A stretch of 64,000 bases of DNA from Pelagibacteraceae bacterium GOM-A1 (lineage in GTDB: Bacteria > Pseudomonadota > Alphaproteobacteria > Pelagibacterales > Pelagibacteraceae), in contig LHBX01000008.1 of NCBI GenBank assembly GCA_001704065.1, positions 105,878 to 169,877 on the forward strand, written 5' to 3'. The position numbers and the translations under genes are program-made. Shown one piece after another: positions 59,786-64,000 of the stretch. The notes below the pieces were generated by a model. That model was not told the origin of the DNA, made no database searches, and worked only from the letters and a program-made list of their open reading frames with translations. Within the stretch, counting starts at the first letter, position 1, and every line of letters starts with the position of its first letter.

Positions 59786-59805
59786 ATAAGTGATATAATA
59801 AAATT

Positions 59806-61548
59806 ATGCTAAATTCTGACGAATTAATAAATAAGGTTAAATCATATAATAAGTTTCTTAACCCAGAAACTCTAAGCAAAGCATATGATTTTGCAGTGAA
59901 AGTTCACAAAGATCAAAAACGACAATCAGGAGATCCCTACGTCATTCATCCTGTTGCTGTTGCAAATATATTAACCGAACTTAAGTTGGATAGTGCAACA
60001 ATAGCAACTGGTTTACTTCACGATACCATAGAAGATACTTATGCAACTTATAAAACTATAGAAGAGCAATTTGGAAAAGAAGTTGCTGATTTGGTTGATG
60101 GAGTTACAAAAATTTCAGTTTTTGAAAACCAAGCTATTTCTAATTCAAAAGCTGAAAATTTTAGAAAACTCATCCTGGCAACTTCTAAAGATATTAGAGT
60201 CCTTCTTGTGAAACTCGCAGATCGTTTGCATAATATGCGAACTTTGAAAGGTATTGATAAAGAGGAAAAAAGAAAAAGAATTGCTAAAGAAACTATGGAA
60301 ATTTACGCTCCTCTAGCTGATAGAATGGGAATGAATAGAATAAGAGATGAACTTGAAGATCTTTCTTTTGATATTTTAAATCCTGAAGCAAGAAAAATGA
60401 TTAAAGATAGATTAGACACAATAAAAGATAATAATTTGATTAATTATAATTCAGTTCTTAGTGAATTTGAAAATCTACTAAATGAAAACAATATTGATTT
60501 TAAAATTTATTCTAGAGAAAAAACACCTTTTTCTATTTGGAGAAAAATACAAAAAAAAAGAACCTCACTAGAGCAAATTACAGACATAATTGGTTTTAGA
60601 ATAATTTTAGATGATGTTGAAAATTGTTACAAAACCTTAGGAGTAATTCATAATAAATGGAATTGCATACCTGGTAGATTTAAAGATTACATTTCATCTC
60701 CAAAAATAAATAATTATAAATCTCTTCATACAGCAGTGATCGGTCCAAATAAAAGACCTATTGAAATACAACTAAGAACACAACAAATGCATGAATTTGC
60801 CCAAAGAGGTATAGCTTCTCATTGGAAATATAAATCGTCAGAAAAGTTCAACTCTTTAACTTGGAAAGAATATGATTGGTTAGCAGATCTAGTAGAAATT
60901 ATTGATAAAAATGAAAATCCTGAACATTATTTTGAATATACAAAACTGCAAATGTTTCAAGAAAATGTTTTTTGTTTTACACCAAAAGGCTCAGTTATAA
61001 AATTACCCAAAGAAGCAAGTCCAATTGATTTTGCTTATGCTGTTCACACTAAAGTAGGTGATACTGCAATTGGTTGTGAAATAAATGGAAAGGAAAGCCC
61101 TTTACAATCAGTATTACGAAATGGAGATGTAGTTAAAATATTAACATCAAAAAAAGATTCACCTTCTTTGCATTGGATAACAAGTGCTAAAACTGGTAAA
61201 GCGAGAGCTGCTATAAGAAGATATTGGCAATACAAAGAAGACAGCAAGCCTACTGAAAAAAAATATAACACTACACTTTGGATGTCTTTACCTGACAGAC
61301 CTGGAATATTAGGTGATGTTACAACAATGATTGGAACCAATAATGTAAATATTTCAAGTGTTGAAATGGTGGAAAAGACTAAAAGAACCATTAATTTTAG
61401 GTTCAACCTAATTATTCAAGATTTGAAAAACTTTACAAAACTTATTAGTGAGCTAAAACAGAAAGAATATAACTTCAAAATAATTAGACATAAAAACAAA
61501 AAATATGCTTTCTTTAAAAGATTCTTTAGCGGTTTTAAGAAAAACTAA
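59806..61548 (+). CDS. rsh: Bifunctional (p)ppGpp synthetase/hydrolase, Rsh type, shortened
   Basis: A 580-residue stringent-response enzyme, shorter than the usual 700-750. The HD hydrolase domain has HDTIED at 72-77. The synthetase domain (about 235-345) carries RFKD at 291-294, the RxKD form of bifunctional enzymes, and YKSLHT. TGS spans about 386-448 and a C-terminal ACT domain about 488-565 (DRPGILGDVTTMIG). The helical and zinc-finger region that normally separates TGS and ACT is missing; only about 40 residues link them. Both activities should be intact; ribosome binding may be altered. It overlaps pyrE by 44 nt. Confidence 0.95.
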   Translation: MLNSDELINKVKSYNKFLNPETLSKAYDFAVKVHKDQKRQSGDPYVIHPVAVANILTELKLDSATIATGLLHDTIEDTYATYKTIEEQFGKEVADLVDGVTKISVFENQAISNSKAENFRKLILATSKDIRVLLVKLADRLHNMRTLKGIDKEEKRKRIAKETMEIYAPLADRMGMNRIRDELEDLSFDILNPEARKMIKDRLDTIKDNNLINYNSVLSEFENLLNENNIDFKIYSREKTPFSIWRKIQKKRTSLEQITDIIGFRIILDDVENCYKTLGVIHNKWNCIPGRFKDYISSPKINNYKSLHTAVIGPNKRPIEIQLRTQQMHEFAQRGIASHWKYKSSEKFNSLTWKEYDWLADLVEIIDKNENPEHYFEYTKLQMFQENVFCFTPKGSVIKLPKEASPIDFAYAVHTKVGDTAIGCEINGKESPLQSVLRNGDVVKILTSKKDSPSLHWITSAKTGKARAAIRRYWQYKEDSKPTEKKYNTTLWMSLPDRPGILGDVTTMIGTNNVNISSVEMVEKTKRTINFRFNLIIQDLKNFTKLISELKQKEYNFKIIRHKNKKYAFFKRFFSGFKKN

Positions 61549-62095
61549 GGCACTTTTAGAAGGACATTTTGTTTTATCTTCAGGTTTACATTCACCCCAG
61601 TATGTTCAGTGTGCTAAATTATTAAGTTATCCAAAAAAATCAGAAGAATTTTGCAAATCCTTAAGTACTAAAATAAAAAAAAAATTCAAAAAAATTGATA
61701 TAATTTTATCACCAGCTATGGGTGGTATTGTAATAGGTTATATTGTTGGAAATTTATTGAATAAGGAGACAATTTTTTGTGAGAGAGTTAATGGGAAATT
61801 TATTTTAAGAAGAGGTTTTTCAATTAAAAAAAATTCTAAAGTTTTGATAGTAGAAGACGTAATTACTACAGGTAAGTCAAGTTTAGAATGTGCTCGACTT
61901 GTAAAAAAATATAAATCAAAAGTAGTTGGATATGCTTGTTTGATTAATAGATCTAGTAAACCAAGTTTAAAAATTAAAGATAAAAATATTGTTTCGCAAA
62001 TTAAATTAGAAATACCAACTTATAAAAAAAATGATTTACCAATTGAGTTAAAAAAAATTCCAATTACAAAACCTGGAAGTAGATATTTAAAATGA
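61505..62095 (+). CDS. pyrE: Orotate phosphoribosyltransferase
   Basis: A 196-residue enzyme of pyrimidine synthesis that joins orotate and PRPP to form OMP. The PRPP loop VLIVEDVITTGKSS and the N-terminal GHFVLSSGLHSPQYVQCAKLL are typical of the alphaproteobacterial form. The start at 61505 lies 44 nt inside rsh; a later start would lose the conserved N terminus. It overlaps pdxJ by 4 nt. pyrB and pyrX lie 20 kb to the left, on the other strand. Confidence 0.95.
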   Translation: MLSLKDSLAVLRKTKALLEGHFVLSSGLHSPQYVQCAKLLSYPKKSEEFCKSLSTKIKKKFKKIDIILSPAMGGIVIGYIVGNLLNKETIFCERVNGKFILRRGFSIKKNSKVLIVEDVITTGKSSLECARLVKKYKSKVVGYACLINRSSKPSLKIKDKNIVSQIKLEIPTYKKNDLPIELKKIPITKPGSRYLK

Positions 62096-62811
62096 AATCT
62101 AGACTAGGTGTTAACGTAGACCATATTGCAACATTAAGAAACGCCAGAGGAGAGGGGCATCCTGATCCTATTTCATATGCAAGACAAGTTATGAATTTCG
62201 GTGCAAATTCTATTACAATTCATTTAAGAGAAGATCGTAGACATATTAAAGATGAAGACGTAGCTATATTTTCAAAAATTAAAAGAGTACCAATAAATTT
62301 AGAAATGGCTGCTAACAATGAAATGCTTAAAATTGCATTAAAATATAAACCTAATTTTGTTTGTATAGTTCCAGAAAAAAGGAATGAAATAACAACAGAA
62401 GGTGGTTTAAATATCAAAAAAAATAAAAAAATAATTAAAAAAGTAATTAGTAAATTAAATTCAAAAAAAATTAGAACAAGTCTTTTCATCAATCCAAATA
62501 TTAAAGATGTTTTTGCATCAAAAGAATTAAATGCAAAATGTGTGGAACTTCATACAGGAAAATTTGCTTTAAAAGTTAAAAATAACAAAAATTTTTTAGT
62601 CGAGTTCAAAAAAATAAAAAATTGTGCCACGTTAGCAAAAAAACTAGGAATGGAAGTTCATGCAGGTCATGGCCTAGATTATAAATCAACTAAAATTTTA
62701 AGAAAGATTAAATCTATAGAGGAATTTAATATTGGACATTTTATAATTGGAGAGGCCATTATGTTTGGTATGAAAAAAGTAATCAATAATTTTAGAAAAA
62801 TATTAAACTAA
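62092..62811 (+). CDS. pdxJ: Pyridoxine 5'-phosphate synthase
   Basis: A 239-residue TIM-barrel enzyme that forms pyridoxine phosphate from deoxyxylulose-5-phosphate and 3-amino-2-oxopropyl phosphate. LGVNVDHIATLRNARG at the start, ITIHLREDRRHI and VHAGHGLDY hold the phosphate and catalytic residues. Implies de novo vitamin B6 synthesis by the DXP-dependent route. One-base overlap with acpS, as in many proteobacteria. Confidence 0.96.
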   Translation: MKSRLGVNVDHIATLRNARGEGHPDPISYARQVMNFGANSITIHLREDRRHIKDEDVAIFSKIKRVPINLEMAANNEMLKIALKYKPNFVCIVPEKRNEITTEGGLNIKKNKKIIKKVISKLNSKKIRTSLFINPNIKDVFASKELNAKCVELHTGKFALKVKNNKNFLVEFKKIKNCATLAKKLGMEVHAGHGLDYKSTKILRKIKSIEEFNIGHFIIGEAIMFGMKKVINNFRKILN

Positions 62812-63197
62812 TGATTGTTGGTAACGGTGTTGATATTATTGATAATAAAAGAATAGAAAAATCCCTAAAAATTAAAGGTTTTAAAAAAAGACTCTTTACA
62901 TTGAATGAAATTAACCAATCAAAAAAATACAGAAACAAAACGAATTATTTTGCAAAAAGATTTGCTGCTAAAGAAGCTTTCGTTAAATCAATAGGCACAG
63001 GCTTTAGAGAGAATATTAATTTTAATGATATTGAAATATACAATAATAAAAAAGGATCACCTCAAATTAAAATTTCACAGAAAATAAAAGATATATTAAA
63101 ACAAAAATTTAAATTAAACAATTACGATATACATCTTTCACTTTCAGATGAAAAAAACCACTCAATCGCATTTGTTATTTTAAACAGAAAAAAATGA
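62811..63197 (+). CDS. acpS: Holo-[acyl-carrier-protein] synthase
   Basis: A 128-residue phosphopantetheinyl transferase that activates acyl carrier protein with coenzyme A. VGNGVDIIDNKRIEKSL carries the Mg-binding Asp, and YFAKRFAAKEAFVKSIGTG is the second signature. The C-terminal IHLSLSDEKNHSIAFVI strand is intact. Overlaps lepB by 4 nt. Confidence 0.96.
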   Translation: MIVGNGVDIIDNKRIEKSLKIKGFKKRLFTLNEINQSKKYRNKTNYFAKRFAAKEAFVKSIGTGFRENINFNDIEIYNNKKGSPQIKISQKIKDILKQKFKLNNYDIHLSLSDEKNHSIAFVILNRKK

Positions 63198-63922
63198 AAA
63201 ATTTCATAATTGATAATACTAAAACATTATTTTATGCATTAATAATTGCAGTATTTATAAGATCAATATTAATCCAGCCATTTTATATACCATCATCATC
63301 AATGGAAACAAACTTGCTTGTAGGTGACAGATTATTTGTTACAAAATTTTCTTATGGATATAGTAAACATTCATTTCCTTTTAGTCCTCCTATTTTTAAA
63401 GGACGTATATTAAATAAAAACCCAAAAAGAGGAGATGTTATAGTTTTTAAAACACCTGCTGATAATCGTACTGATTATATTAAAAGATTGATTGGTTTAC
63501 CAGGTGATACAATACAATTTATTGATGGTGATTTATATATAAATTCTAATCAAGTATTAAAAACAATTAAAAGCAAAAATGATAAGTTATATTGTGGATC
63601 ATCCCAAATTGATGTCAATATATTTGAAGAAAAACTTCCAAATGGTAAAAGTTATTTAGCTGCATATAGAACCGATATAACTTTTTCTAATTCAGATAAA
63701 TACATTGTTCCTGACAATCACTTTTTTTTCTTAGGGGACAATAGAGATTGTTCTAAAGACAGCAGATTTCTATCTGAAGTTGGTTATGTTAATCAAAATA
63801 ATTTAGTTGGAAAGGCACAAATTTTATTTTTTTCATCTAATCCAAGGAAAGGAAGTATCTTTAACATTTTCAAATGGAATGAAATAGTTCGATTTGAAAG
63901 ATTTTTTAATAAAATAATTTAA
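63194..63922 (+). CDS. lepB: Signal peptidase I
   Basis: A 242-residue inner-membrane protease that cleaves Sec and Tat signal peptides. One N-terminal membrane segment (about 12-28) is followed by the catalytic Ser36 in PSSSMETNLLVGD and Lys97 in YIKRLIGLPGD, and the FFLGDNRDCSKDSR motif. The serine box reads SMETNL where most bacteria have SMxPTL. Length is typical. Placed between acpS and rnc, the usual alphaproteobacterial order. Confidence 0.96.
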   Translation: MKNFIIDNTKTLFYALIIAVFIRSILIQPFYIPSSSMETNLLVGDRLFVTKFSYGYSKHSFPFSPPIFKGRILNKNPKRGDVIVFKTPADNRTDYIKRLIGLPGDTIQFIDGDLYINSNQVLKTIKSKNDKLYCGSSQIDVNIFEEKLPNGKSYLAAYRTDITFSNSDKYIVPDNHFFFLGDNRDCSKDSRFLSEVGYVNQNNLVGKAQILFFSSNPRKGSIFNIFKWNEIVRFERFFNKII

Positions 63923-63926
63923 ATAA

Positions 63927-64000
63927 ATGAAGTTAAACAAACTACAAAAGAAAATAGGTATTAGCTTTAAAAATGAAAAACTATTGATACAAGCCTTAAC
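63927..64000 (+). CDS. rnc: Ribonuclease III, N-terminal fragment (cut by window edge)
   Basis: The ATG at 63927 opens a frame reading MKLNKLQKKIGISFKNEKLL and onward to the window end, 24 whole codons. The IGISFKNEKLLIQAL stretch matches the start of RNase III, which processes rRNA and double-stranded RNA. Position after lepB supports this, since lepB-rnc-era is a standard order. The catalytic domain lies outside the window. Confidence 0.85.
   Translation, partial: MKLNKLQKKIGISFKNEKLLIQAL

Overview
The window is a piece of a very A+T-rich, strongly streamlined alphaproteobacterial chromosome. Gene order, protein sequences and codon use point to the SAR11 clade (Pelagibacterales, 'Candidatus Pelagibacter'-like); this is an assignment by recognition, not by search. 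I count 73 protein genes (one cut by the right edge) and four tRNAs. Only about 1.0 kb of the 64 kb lies outside genes, the longest gap is 156 nt, and many neighbours overlap by 1 to 44 nt. I see no insertion sequence, prophage, CRISPR array, rRNA or integron.

Region 1 (1-29.4 kb) is the translation and transcription core. After the leftward rRNA methyltransferase rlmB come tRNA-Tyr, tRNA-Gly, tuf, tRNA-Trp, secE, nusG, rplKAJL and rpoBC. They run straight into the str (rpsL-rpsG-fusA), S10, spc and alpha ribosomal operons, with secY and adk, ending at rplQ. All of it is on the + strand. Internal promoter candidates lie before rpsL and before rpsM. There is no second tuf after fusA, no L30 gene between rpsE and rplO, and no room for an L10 leader before rplJ.

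Region 2 (29.5-36.3 kb) is a mixed set: a secreted polysaccharide-lyase-like protein, a ribosomal-RNA-type pseudouridine synthase, lipB, the magnesium channel mgtE, panC, and the galU-ugd pair that makes UDP-glucuronate. Region 3 (36.3-42.7 kb) is a leftward run ruvX-pyrB-pyrX-plsY-topA-ridA-like. The dihydroorotase-like PyrX lacks the metal-binding HxH motif and is probably a structural partner of PyrB. Region 4 (42.7-48.8 kb) is the rightward run gatCAB, an O-methyltransferase, trhO and a MATE exporter. Region 5 (48.8-53.9 kb) is the leftward soxBDAG operon for heterotetrameric sarcosine oxidase, which yields glycine and methylene-tetrahydrofolate; a large inverted repeat sits in its promoter region. 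Region 6 (53.9-57.9 kb) holds tRNA-Ser, a TPR/glycosyltransferase-like protein and a lytic transglycosylase. Region 7 (57.9-64 kb) is the rightward cluster dapA-smpB-folK-rsh-pyrE-pdxJ-acpS-lepB-rnc. The Rsh alarmone enzyme there lacks the usual helical and zinc-finger segment, and rpoZ is absent from the gap before it.

Most of the window is ordinary core genome. The points worth a second look are compaction features (lost small genes, convergent genes touching or overlapping with no terminator), possible RNA or DNA control elements in the few remaining gaps (5201-5223, 13541-13608, 53872-53904), the metal-site-less PyrX, the shortened Rsh, and the polysaccharide-lyase-like gene beside the ribosomal operon. 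I did not find evidence for an entirely new multi-gene system.
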